34,650 bases of DNA from CAZSAL01 sp964604825 (GTDB lineage: Bacteria; Elusimicrobiota; Elusimicrobia; 2-01-FULL-59-12). The translations under genes and the position numbers were made by a program. The stretch is from positions 1-34,650 of the forward strand of contig CAZSAL010000028.1 in NCBI GenBank assembly GCA_964604825.1, read 5' to 3'. Positions 14,246 to 21,447 of this stretch are shown one piece after another. Position 1 is the stretch's first letter. Each line of letters opens with the position of its first letter. The notes under the pieces were generated by a model. It was given only the letters and a program-made list of their open reading frames with translations. It made no database searches and was not told where the DNA came from.

Positions 14246-15385
14246 TCATTTTTTGAAGATCCGTTTGAGGACGCTGTCTTCGTAATGTGACGGATCTTCG
14301 CCGAGCGACCGGGCGAATTCCCGAAGAATTTCACGCTGTCTGGCATTAAGATCCCTGGGAACATTTACCACGATGCGCACAAACAGGTCGCCCTGACCGC
14401 GCGCGCCAAGGCGCGGCATTCCCTTCTCACGCAGGCGCATCAGAGTTCCGCTCTGCGTTCCCGGCGGAATTTTGATAGTCACAGGTTCTTCCATAGTCTG
14501 GACCTGAACCTCGGCGCCGAAGGCAGCCTGCGGAATGGAAATAGTCTGATCCGTATAAAGATCGTCTCCATCGCGGGTGAACCGGCTGTCCGGAAGAATA
14601 TGGGTCACAACATAAAGATGCCCGGGAGCGCCTCCGCGCAGGCCTGCATGGCCGGCGCCCGCTATGCGCAGGGACGTGCCCTCACGCACCCCGGCAGGGA
14701 TGCGGATCGTAATAGACGATTTATTCTGGATAACACCCAGCCCACGGCAGTTAGGACAGGGATTGGGAATTGTCTGTCCACTACCTCGGCAGGAAGGACA
14801 GGTCTGAGACATGGCAAAAAAACCGCGCTGGGAACGGACTTCACCGTGCCCCCCGCAGGTTTTACAAATCGAAGGGTGCGTCCCGGGCCTTGCGCCCGAA
14901 CCCTGACAGGCATCACACTTTTCGGCGCGGTTAAGGCGAATGGTCTTCTGTGCGCCCTCATAGGCCTCTTTGAGAGCAACTTCCACTTCGACAGCTATAT
15001 CTTCGCCCTGCGCGCGTTCATGCTGCGCACGGCCTCCGCCAAAAGGACCGCCGCCTCCGCCAAAGATATTGCCCAGGATATCGCCCAGGTCGATGTCTTC
15101 CGCGCCGAAGCCGGTAGTGCTCCAGCCTCCGGGGCCGCCGGGCGCGCCCTGTCCGAGACCGGCATGTCCGAACTGGTCGTATGCCGCCCGCTTATTGGCG
15201 TCTGAAAGAATTTCATAGGCCTCGTTAATCGCCTTGAAATTATTTTCAGCAGTCTTATCTCCCGGATTTTTATCCGGGTGATATTTCAAAGCCAGCCGGC
15301 GATAAGCCTGCTTGATCTCATCAGCGGAGGCATTTCTGCTTACGCCCAGCAATTCGTAAAAATCAGGTTTTTCGGCCACTGCCAC
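14246..15385 (-). CDS. dnaJ: Chaperone DnaJ (Hsp40)
   Basis: This 379-aa co-chaperone stimulates the DnaK ATPase and delivers unfolded substrates. It has an N-terminal J domain with the HPD motif (LKYHPDKNPGD, about residues 34-44), a Gly/Phe-rich linker (GGGGGPFGGGRA), four CxxCxGxG zinc-finger motifs (CDACQGSG, CKTCGGHG, CPSCRGSG, CPNCRGLG) and the C-terminal substrate-binding domain. It is full length and class A. The start is GTG at 15385, supported by AGGAGGAGGT eight or so bases upstream. It follows dnaK by 50 bases. Confidence 0.97.
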   Translation of the reverse strand: MAVAEKPDFYELLGVSRNASADEIKQAYRRLALKYHPDKNPGDKTAENNFKAINEAYEILSDANKRAAYDQFGHAGLGQGAPGGPGGWSTTGFGAEDIDLGDILGNIFGGGGGPFGGGRAQHERAQGEDIAVEVEVALKEAYEGAQKTIRLNRAEKCDACQGSGARPGTHPSICKTCGGHGEVRSQRGFFAMSQTCPSCRGSGQTIPNPCPNCRGLGVIQNKSSITIRIPAGVREGTSLRIAGAGHAGLRGGAPGHLYVVTHILPDSRFTRDGDDLYTDQTISIPQAAFGAEVQVQTMEEPVTIKIPPGTQSGTLMRLREKGMPRLGARGQGDLFVRIVVNVPRDLNARQREILREFARSLGEDPSHYEDSVLKRIFKK

Positions 15386-15435
15386 TCACTTACCTCCTCC
15401 TGAATTTGTCATCCCCGAGCACGAAAATCTACCAA

Positions 15436-17337
15436 TTACTTTTTATCATCCTTGCCTTCATCCACAACCTCGGCGTCAACCGCTTCGCCGGAAGGTTTTT
15501 GACCTTCACTCTGGGGGGCTTCACCGGGTTTCTCCGCTCCCTGCGCCTTGCCCGCAGCCGCCTTATAAATTATCTCGGCCAGCTTGTGCGAAGCGCTCAT
15601 CAGGTCTTCTTTGGCCTTTTTCATGGCAGCGACATCGCCGCCTTTCAGCGCATCTTTGGCTTCAGAAAGAGCCCGGTCAATCGCTAGACGCTCATCCCCG
15701 GAAATTTTATCACCATGCTCCTTCAACGACTTTTCCGTGGCATAAACCAGGCTGTCCAGTTCGTTCTTCGCTTCGATTTCTTCTTTGTGCTTTTTATCCT
15801 CTTCCGCAAATTGCTCCGCCTGCTTAACGAACTTATCAACCTCATCCTTCGACAGCTTGCTGGGAGAAGAAATGCGGATGGATTGCTCCCTGTTCGTCCC
15901 TAGATCCTTGGCTGCGACGTGCAGGATGCCATTGGCGTCAATATCAAACGAGACTTCGATTTGCGGCATTCCCCGTGGAGCCGGAGGGATACCGTCCAGG
16001 ATGAACTTCCCCAGGGAAACGTTATCTTTCGCCATCTGGCGTTCTCCCTGAAGCACGTGCACTTCCACAGAACCCTGGTTATCCGCCGCCGTGGAGAAAA
16101 TCTGCGATTTCTTCACCGGGATGGTGGTATTCCGGTCAATAAGCGGCGTGCGCACGCCTCCAAGGGTTTCTATCCCGAGAGTTAGCGGCGTTACGTCGAG
16201 AAGCAGTACGTCCTTGACCTCTCCGGTGAGAACCGCGGCCTGAACTGCGGCGCCGAGGGCTACGCATTCCATCGGGTCTATCCCGTGCTCAACCTTCCTG
16301 CCCACATGATCTTCGACGAATTTCTGGACGATCGGCATGCGGGTCGGTCCGCCGACAAGTATGATCTTGGTAATATCTGAAACCGATTTCCAGGAATGCT
16401 TTGGATTTTTCCGGGCATCTTCCAGAGCGCGGTCAACAGGCCCCTTGCAGCGCTCAATAATCGGGGAGATGATCGCTTCCAGTTTAGCCCGGGTCAATCT
16501 CTGGGCCAGATGCTTCGGACCCGAGGCGTCCGCCGTGATAAACGGCAGGTTGACTTCAGTCTCAAGCGTATTGGAAAGCTCGATCTTGGCCTTTTCCACC
16601 GCTTCTTTCAACCGGGTCATAGCCAGCTTGTCATTCCGGAGATCAATCCCGGACTCTTTTTTAAATTCAGAAGCCACGTAATCGATCAGGGCGTTATCCA
16701 TGTCCGTTCCGCCGAGCAGGGTATCGCCGGAAGTAGCTACTACTTCGAACGTGGCCCCTTCCTTGCCCATGCTGGACATATCCATGAGCGTTACATCGAG
16801 AGTTCCACCGCCCAGATCGAACACCATGATCTTATGGTTCTGCCCGGACTTATCGAGTCCGTAGGCAAGGCAGGCTGCCGTAGGTTCGTTGACAAGACGC
16901 ACAACCTCAAGTCCGGCTATGGCTCCGGCGTCTTTAGTAGCCTGGCGCTGATTATCGTCAAAATACGCCGGTACGGTTATGACCGCTTTTTCTATCTTGC
17001 CGCCAAGATACGACTCCGCATCCTTTTTAATTTTTTGAAGGATGAAGCCTGACAACTGCTGCGGCGTGTACTCCTTCCCTCCGGCTGAATATTTAAAGTT
17101 CGTTCCCATTTTCCGTTTGAAAGCGTAACAGGTGCTTTCCGGATTCGATACGGCCTGGCGGCGGGCAGGCTCGCCTACCAGCAGCTGGCCGTCCTTCGTA
17201 ACAGCCACATAAGATGGGAAAGCCTTTCCCCCAAGCGTAGTTCCTTCCGCCGAAGGGATAATAGCCGGCTTGCCGCCTTCCATAACCGCGGCTGCGGAAT
17301 TTGAAGTACCCAAGTCGATGCCAATAATTTTTGCCAT
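15436..17337 (-). CDS. dnaK: Chaperone DnaK (Hsp70)
   Basis: This 633-aa Hsp70 has an N-terminal ATPase domain (IIGIDLGTSNSAAAVMEGG; MVFDLGGGTLDVTLMD; ILVGGPTRMPIVQ), the linker DVLLLDVTPLTLGIETLGG at about 390-408, the beta-sandwich substrate domain and a helical lid ending in an acidic tail (AEVVDEGKDDKK). It folds proteins in the cytoplasm with DnaJ and GrpE. The ATG at 17337 has AGGAGGG seven bases upstream; a TTG two codons earlier is not needed. It is separated from grpE by a gap with large G/C-rich hairpins and is under the CIRCE/HrcA control of the operon. Confidence 0.98.
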   Translation of the reverse strand: MAKIIGIDLGTSNSAAAVMEGGKPAIIPSAEGTTLGGKAFPSYVAVTKDGQLLVGEPARRQAVSNPESTCYAFKRKMGTNFKYSAGGKEYTPQQLSGFILQKIKKDAESYLGGKIEKAVITVPAYFDDNQRQATKDAGAIAGLEVVRLVNEPTAACLAYGLDKSGQNHKIMVFDLGGGTLDVTLMDMSSMGKEGATFEVVATSGDTLLGGTDMDNALIDYVASEFKKESGIDLRNDKLAMTRLKEAVEKAKIELSNTLETEVNLPFITADASGPKHLAQRLTRAKLEAIISPIIERCKGPVDRALEDARKNPKHSWKSVSDITKIILVGGPTRMPIVQKFVEDHVGRKVEHGIDPMECVALGAAVQAAVLTGEVKDVLLLDVTPLTLGIETLGGVRTPLIDRNTTIPVKKSQIFSTAADNQGSVEVHVLQGERQMAKDNVSLGKFILDGIPPAPRGMPQIEVSFDIDANGILHVAAKDLGTNREQSIRISSPSKLSKDEVDKFVKQAEQFAEEDKKHKEEIEAKNELDSLVYATEKSLKEHGDKISGDERLAIDRALSEAKDALKGGDVAAMKKAKEDLMSASHKLAEIIYKAAAGKAQGAEKPGEAPQSEGQKPSGEAVDAEVVDEGKDDKK

Positions 17338-17349
17338 AACCAACCCTCC

Positions 17350-17449
17350 TAGAAGTCTAGTTCCTCCCCCCTTGTGGGGGAGGATCGAGGTGGGGGGCTC
17401 ACTTCTTCACCCCCATCCCCACCTTCCCCCTCTATGGGGGAAGGAGAAA
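17350..17449. repeat. C-rich palindromic repeat pair between grpE and dnaK
   Basis: There are two strong hairpins, TCCTCCCCC...GGGGGAGGA (about 17363-17385) and CCTTCCCCC-TCTA-TGGGGGAAGG (about 17422-17444). The interval between them also pairs (GGTGGGG with CCCCACC). A related sequence, CTCCTTCCCCCCTTGCGGGG, ends the window. It is probably a dispersed element; on the mRNA it could act as a processing or pausing site that separates grpE from dnaK expression. Confidence 0.6.
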
Positions 17450-17455
17450 TTTGTA

Positions 17456-17998
17456 TTACTTTTTTTCCGGCGGCTTTTTCGCCACGGCTACGCGCACACG
17501 GCTGGGGCGGATCATACGCCCGTTCATACGATAGCCTTTCTGCAGTTCCGCCAGAACGATGCCCGCTTTTTTCTCGTCGTCTATTTCCTGATGGTCTACA
17601 GCTTCCGCAATCTCAGGATCCAGAGGTTTGCCCACCTGGGACTCTACCGGCTCCACGCCTTCCGCCTTCAGAAAAGAACCGAACTGCTTATGCAGAAACT
17701 CCAGTCCCAACAGGACGTCCTTCAAATCTTTTGCGGACCTGCCCTGGGTCATCGCCTGCTCGAAAACATCCGCAAGCTGTATGACCGGCATCAAAACCTC
17801 CTGTTTTGCCCAGCGACGAGAATCCACTTTTTCCTTTTCCATCCGCTTCCGAAAATTCTCGAACTCGGCCTTCAGCCTGAGCAACTGGTCATAATACTCA
17901 GCCGACTTATTTTTCGCCTCTTCAAGCGCCTGCCGCAGGATCTCGAGCTCGGAAAGTTTTTCCTCCAGCTCAGGTGGAATGGGATTCTGTTCGGTCAT
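17456..17998 (-). CDS. grpE: Nucleotide exchange factor GrpE
   Basis: This 180-aa protein releases ADP from DnaK. It has an N-terminal long coiled coil (LEILRQALEEAKNKSAEYYD, LLRLKAEFENFRKRMEKEK), then the VLMPVIQLADVFEQAM helix, FLKAEGVEPVESQVGKPLDP, and the C-terminal beta-domain GYRMNGRMIRPSRVRVA. The length is normal. The ATG overlaps the end of hrcA by four bases. The gene order hrcA-grpE-dnaK-dnaJ is the classical CIRCE-controlled operon. Confidence 0.96.
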   Translation of the reverse strand: MTEQNPIPPELEEKLSELEILRQALEEAKNKSAEYYDQLLRLKAEFENFRKRMEKEKVDSRRWAKQEVLMPVIQLADVFEQAMTQGRSAKDLKDVLLGLEFLHKQFGSFLKAEGVEPVESQVGKPLDPEIAEAVDHQEIDDEKKAGIVLAELQKGYRMNGRMIRPSRVRVAVAKKPPEKK

Positions 17999-19053
17999 GG
18001 GAGGCTGACCCGTTCCAGCATCTGATTGACAATCTTCGTCACTGCTTCCACAAGAGCTATCATACGGCCATATTCCATGCGGCGCGGCCCCAGTATACCC
18101 AGCACTCCCACGTTTTTGTCCCCCATTTTATAGGTCGAAGAAACGACCGAAACGCCGCGCAATTCCGCGCGCCTGTTCTCCGTACCAATCTTTATGCTCA
18201 GACCGCCTTTTTTCATCGCCTGTTCAAGAATTGAGGTCAATACATTTTTCTCCTCAACGACCTTGAGCAGGTGGCTCAGCTCCGCATAATCGTCGAAATC
18301 CGGTATGGAAACGATGTTTTCCCGCCCATCCACATAAAGTTCGGCTTCCGCGGATCTCAGGTCGAAGGCCTTGCGGGCAAGCTCCTTTGCCACAGACATT
18401 GCCTGGGAATAATCCTGTTCAGCCGCCTCGATATGGTCAAGAATCTCATTTCGCACCTCTGAAAGCGGCAAGCCCTGCAGCCGCCGGGTCAAAAGTTCGG
18501 CTATGGTGGCAAGGCGGTCGGCATCGATAGGCTTCTCGAGGTCTACTACCCTGTGCCGGATCAGCCCCGATTCGGAAACAATTACAACCAGGACTTTTCC
18601 CCCGCCCAGCGGGATCAACTGCAGGTGGCGCAGTAAGGATTCATCGAACCTAGGAGACAAAATCATCCCCGTATAATGCGAGAGCGTCGAGAGCATCCGG
18701 GAAGTCGAAACCATCAGCTCTTCCATCTCTTTGGTGCGGACGGCGTATTCTTTACGTATTTTATCTTCTTCCGCCGCGGCAAGGCTTTGCACTTCCATGA
18801 GCGAATCAACATAAAACCGGTATCCCTTGTCGGTAGGAATGCGCCCCGCGCTGGTGTACGGCTGGATCAGAAAGCCTTCTTTTTCCAGGTCGGACAGCAG
18901 GTTTCTCACCGTGGCGGAAGACATGCCGAAATTGTATTTATCGACGATGATCTGGCTGCCCACCGGCTTGGCGGTCCGCACATAGTGATAGATCGCCGCC
19001 TGCAGCAGCTTGCGTTTACGGTCTTCCAGAGTTTTTGGGTGAAGTGTACGCAC
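17995..19053 (-). CDS. hrcA: Heat-inducible transcription repressor HrcA
   Basis: This 352-aa repressor binds CIRCE and, by family knowledge, needs the GroE chaperonin to stay active. The N-terminal winged helix reads RKLLQAAIYHYVRTAKPVGSQ then SSATVRNLLSDLEKEGFL and HTSAGRIPTD-like YTSAGRIPTDKGYRFYV; the middle is the GAF-like domain, and the end has RMEYGRMIALVEAVTKIV. The length is normal. The start is GTG at 19053 (RTLHPKTLEDRKRKLL). It is the first gene of the operon and lies 70 bases downstream of CIRCE. Confidence 0.96.
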   Translation of the reverse strand: MRTLHPKTLEDRKRKLLQAAIYHYVRTAKPVGSQIIVDKYNFGMSSATVRNLLSDLEKEGFLIQPYTSAGRIPTDKGYRFYVDSLMEVQSLAAAEEDKIRKEYAVRTKEMEELMVSTSRMLSTLSHYTGMILSPRFDESLLRHLQLIPLGGGKVLVVIVSESGLIRHRVVDLEKPIDADRLATIAELLTRRLQGLPLSEVRNEILDHIEAAEQDYSQAMSVAKELARKAFDLRSAEAELYVDGRENIVSIPDFDDYAELSHLLKVVEEKNVLTSILEQAMKKGGLSIKIGTENRRAELRGVSVVSSTYKMGDKNVGVLGILGPRRMEYGRMIALVEAVTKIVNQMLERVSLP

Positions 19054-19081
19054 CGTTCTATTCCAATCTTATTTTAGCCGG

Positions 19082-19120
19082 TGCGTCCCGGCCAATTATC
19101 AAATAATCGATCGGGACGCA
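19082..19120 (-). promoter_or_regulatory. Perfect inverted repeat in the hrcA leader
   Basis: TGCGTCCCG (19082-19090) and CGGGACGCA (19112-19120) form a nine-base-pair stem around a 21-base AT-rich loop, between CIRCE and the hrcA start codon. The loop contains GATAAT, a possible -10 box. It may be a leader hairpin or a second operator. Confidence 0.45.
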
Positions 19121-19123
19121 TTG

Positions 19124-19150
19124 TTAGCACTCCAAATAGGGGACTGCTAA
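19124..19150 (-). promoter_or_regulatory. CIRCE operator (HrcA-binding site)
   Basis: TTAGCACTC-N9-GACTGCTAA differs from the CIRCE consensus TTAGCACTC-N9-GAGTGCTAA at one base in the right arm. It lies 70 bases upstream of the hrcA start on the minus strand, as expected for autoregulation of the heat-shock operon. Confidence 0.92.
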
Positions 19151-19194
19151 TAGCATATCAACAACGCAATGGCAGGTCAAGTTCCCAAAAAAAA

Positions 19195-19715
19195 TAAGGA
19201 AGCAGGAAATCCTTTGGGGTTCAGCTCTTCAGGGAAGCTGGAGCGGCGCTTTGCTCCAGCGCGGAGTCACGTCCCCTTCTCTCGCTCCGGCGGAGCCCGA
19301 ACTCCTCACTCCGCTCGTCAGACATGCGGGCTCCCAACAACACAGCCGGAGTTCGCTACGGGACTCCGCGAGTCGCACGCGCCATCTCCAGCCTCCCTGC
19401 CGTTATTTCTTTTCCACAGCCTGGATTTCCTTTGGGGAGAAGGAAAACAAAAGGTTGGATAGAGTACGGGGCGCGCTGGTGAGCGAGTCGCCGGTTTCAG
19501 CGAAGCAGGACAGCCGGTATTGCCGTGCCGACCGGCTGTTTTGGAGGCCGGCGAGGCTGGACTGCGGAGCGGCCAGCCAGATCCGCCAGACGTCCGGCGA
19601 GACTTCGCCAGTTGTTTTGGCGAGCTTCTGACGGGAGAAACCGCCGATTGAGCGAACGGAGCGCCCCGTACTCGATCAATGGTTGAATAAACCCCAAAGG
19701 AAATCCTGCTGACCT
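19195..19715. other. Gene-free hairpin-rich element bounded by an inverted repeat
   Basis: About 500 bases with no convincing gene. It is bounded by GCAGGAAATCCTTTGGGGTT (about 19202-19221) and its near-perfect inverted partner AACCCCAAAGGAAATCCTGC (about 19688-19708). Inside, GAGTACGGGGCGC (about 19460) pairs with GCGCCCCGTACTC (about 19662-19674). Local hairpins include CTGGAGC...GCTCCAG, ACAGCCGGT...ACCGGCTGT and CGCCAG...TGGCG. Open frames across it give low-complexity, family-less peptides. It could be a structured RNA gene or a mobile palindromic element. No match to RNase P RNA, tmRNA or SRP RNA signatures was seen. Confidence 0.5.
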
Positions 19716-19757
19716 TTACTGTAACCTGTCTTTACCGGACGCTGTCTAAATTTGCAA

Positions 19758-20450
19758 ATGATTCGCTACAAAATATCCCCGGTCGCGGCCTTAGCGGCCT
19801 ATATTGTCTTCTTGACCGCCGCTCTTTCATCGGCCCAATATTATCCCTATTATTATCCCCCCGCCCCGGTCTATCGCGCGCCGCCCTACGCCTCCCCCAC
19901 GGCAGCGGCTCTTGGCCCATGGAAATGGAATTTCAATATCGGAGGCGGGCCAACACCGGTCGTAGGCGGGACGCGCAATCAGCTTACAAACGGATGGAAT
20001 TTTATTTTCGGCGGTGGCTACAACTTCACTCCGCGACTGGGATTTGTTCTGGAATTTATGGATACAGGACTGGGAGTAACAAATACCACCCTGCAACAGA
20101 ATCAGGCCAACGACGGGGACGCAGAAGTCTGGTCCATTACTTTGAACCCAATCTGGCGCTACCGGATAGCAGGTCCCGTCGGCGGCTACATAATAGGCGG
20201 CGGAGGCTTCTACCAGCGCGAGACGCGCTTTTTTCAGACAGCGTTGTTTCAGGACTCTTTTGGAAATGTATTTCAAGGGAACGTCACAAACCGCGATTTC
20301 GACAATACAGGCGGCGTCAATATCGGGACCGGGCTCACCTGCAATATCGGCTGGGGCACAAAATTTTTTGTTGAGGTGCGCTATCACTATGTTTTCACTT
20401 CAGGCTACGCAACGCAGATCCTGCCGGTAACCATTGGATTACGTTGGTAA
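19758..20450 (+). CDS. Exported outer-membrane beta-barrel-like protein
   Basis: This 230-aa protein begins with a signal peptide (ISPVAALAAYIVFLTAALSSAQ) and a Tyr/Pro-rich stretch (YYPYYYPPAPVYRAPPYA). Alternating strands follow, rich in Gly and aromatics (WKWNFNIGGGPTPVVGG, FIFGGGYNFTPRLGFVLEF, IIGGGGFYQRETRFF), and the chain ends in VTIGLRW. A terminal aromatic residue and this strand pattern are typical of small outer-membrane barrels (OmpW/OmpA-beta-like). I use the ATG at 19758; a TTG two codons earlier exists. No Shine-Dalgarno is visible. It is followed on the same strand by a second exported protein; function unknown. Confidence 0.75.
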   Translation: MIRYKISPVAALAAYIVFLTAALSSAQYYPYYYPPAPVYRAPPYASPTAAALGPWKWNFNIGGGPTPVVGGTRNQLTNGWNFIFGGGYNFTPRLGFVLEFMDTGLGVTNTTLQQNQANDGDAEVWSITLNPIWRYRIAGPVGGYIIGGGGFYQRETRFFQTALFQDSFGNVFQGNVTNRDFDNTGGVNIGTGLTCNIGWGTKFFVEVRYHYVFTSGYATQILPVTIGLRW

Positions 20451-20495
20451 TAGCCACCTCGGAACTTTTTGTCCGCAAGATTCGTCATAAAATGT

Positions 20496-21344
20496 ATGAA
20501 AAACAACCGCACTTCCATAGTCGTTCTCGCATTTATTTTTATACTGAGCGCCGTTCCCGCTTCCTGGGGCTGGGTTCGCGTGCGTGGCGGCTGGGGATGG
20601 GGCTGGCGCGGTCCGCGCGTGGGACTTTATCTTGGGCCGGGACCATATTGGTATGACCCCTACTATTACGATCCTTATTACTATCCCTATTATCCCCCTC
20701 CCCCATATTCTTATCCCTACGTGGCGGCTCCGCCTGCTCAGCAGTATGCGCCTCAACCGAAACAATCCCCGGATATCTCCCATCACAATTTAAAAGCTGT
20801 AAAGGCGGAACTTACGCAGTTGCGAAATGAGACAGAAAACGCGCTGATGGACGGGGACATTACTAAAACCCAGCATGACGAGGAGCTTAAACGCCTGGCG
20901 GACATAGAAAAGGAAGCCAGGAATGAATTCAAAAATAACGGCGGTTATATTACGGGGGATCAGCAGGACGCGTTGCTGCATGAATTACGGTTCGGCCCTA
21001 CCGGCGCAGGAAATGATGAGGAGCAACCGGCAGACCAGCAGGAACCAATTCGCGGGTATCCAATTGTCGCTCCACCCCAGAGCTCGGAAACCGCGGCTTC
21101 CTCGTTCGCTTTCGACGACCGGCTCAGTCGCCTGCGAACGCTGCTCGACCAGAAATTAAAAGGCGGCGATATAACCAAAGTGCAGCATGACCGGGAAACG
21201 AATTACCTGACTGATTTAGACAAAAAGGAAAAGTCCGAAGCCGCCGCCAATGGTGGAAACCTCTCCCCCGATCAGGAAACCGCGCTGATGCAGCAGCTTG
21301 ACCGCGCGGAATCCGCGATCAACCAGAACTTCATAGCGAACTGA
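20496..21344 (+). CDS. Exported Tyr/Pro-rich protein with two repeated SHOCT-like helical units
   Basis: This 282-aa protein starts with a signal peptide (NRTSIVVLAFIFILSAVPAS) and continues with a Gly/Trp/Arg-rich segment (GGWGWGWRGPRVGLYLGPG) and a Tyr/Pro stretch (YYYDPYYYPYYPPPPYSYPY). Two diverged copies of a unit of about 60 residues follow (about 105-165 and 212-275). Both carry L...GDITK.QHD.E...L.DL.K...E...NGG.....DQ..AL..QL, which resembles the short GxIT..E motif of SHOCT-type modules. The start is the ATG at 20496, where the signal peptide begins; the frame also extends to a TTG at 20469. It follows the beta-barrel gene by 45 bases. Periplasmic or envelope role inferred, function unknown. 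Confidence 0.75.
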   Translation: MKNNRTSIVVLAFIFILSAVPASWGWVRVRGGWGWGWRGPRVGLYLGPGPYWYDPYYYDPYYYPYYPPPPYSYPYVAAPPAQQYAPQPKQSPDISHHNLKAVKAELTQLRNETENALMDGDITKTQHDEELKRLADIEKEARNEFKNNGGYITGDQQDALLHELRFGPTGAGNDEEQPADQQEPIRGYPIVAPPQSSETAASSFAFDDRLSRLRTLLDQKLKGGDITKVQHDRETNYLTDLDKKEKSEAAANGGNLSPDQETALMQQLDRAESAINQNFIAN

Positions 21345-21370
21345 ATTATTCGCAGAGTTAGTTTCAGTTG

Positions 21371-21419
21371 CGGGTCACACCCAATTGGTGAGATATATTC
21401 GAGTTTTGGGTCACACCCC
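21371..21419. repeat. Direct repeat GGGTCACACCC
   Basis: GGGTCACACCC occurs twice (about 21372-21382 and 21408-21418), 36 bases apart, each preceded by a GTT/TTT-rich stretch. The copies lie between the convergent genes ending at 21344 and 21448. Their role is unknown; they may be the remnant of a small repeat family. Confidence 0.45.
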
Positions 21420-21444
21420 GTCGCCCCACTGGCGGACGGTTTTT
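21418..21444 (+). terminator. Intrinsic terminator of the exported-protein genes
   Basis: CCGTCGCC pairs with GGC-G-GACGG around a CCACT loop and is followed by five T. It lies 74 bases after the stop of the Tyr/Pro-rich protein and ends just before the convergent giant gene's stop codon. Confidence 0.6.
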
Positions 21445-21447
21445 GCA

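Noticed and set aside
19169..19697. Overlapping open frames of 66-126 codons on both strands in the gap downstream of CIRCE
   Set aside because: Their products are low-complexity and Ser/Arg/Pro-rich, the frames overlap one another, and the DNA is dominated by hairpins and inverted repeats; I treat the region as non-coding.
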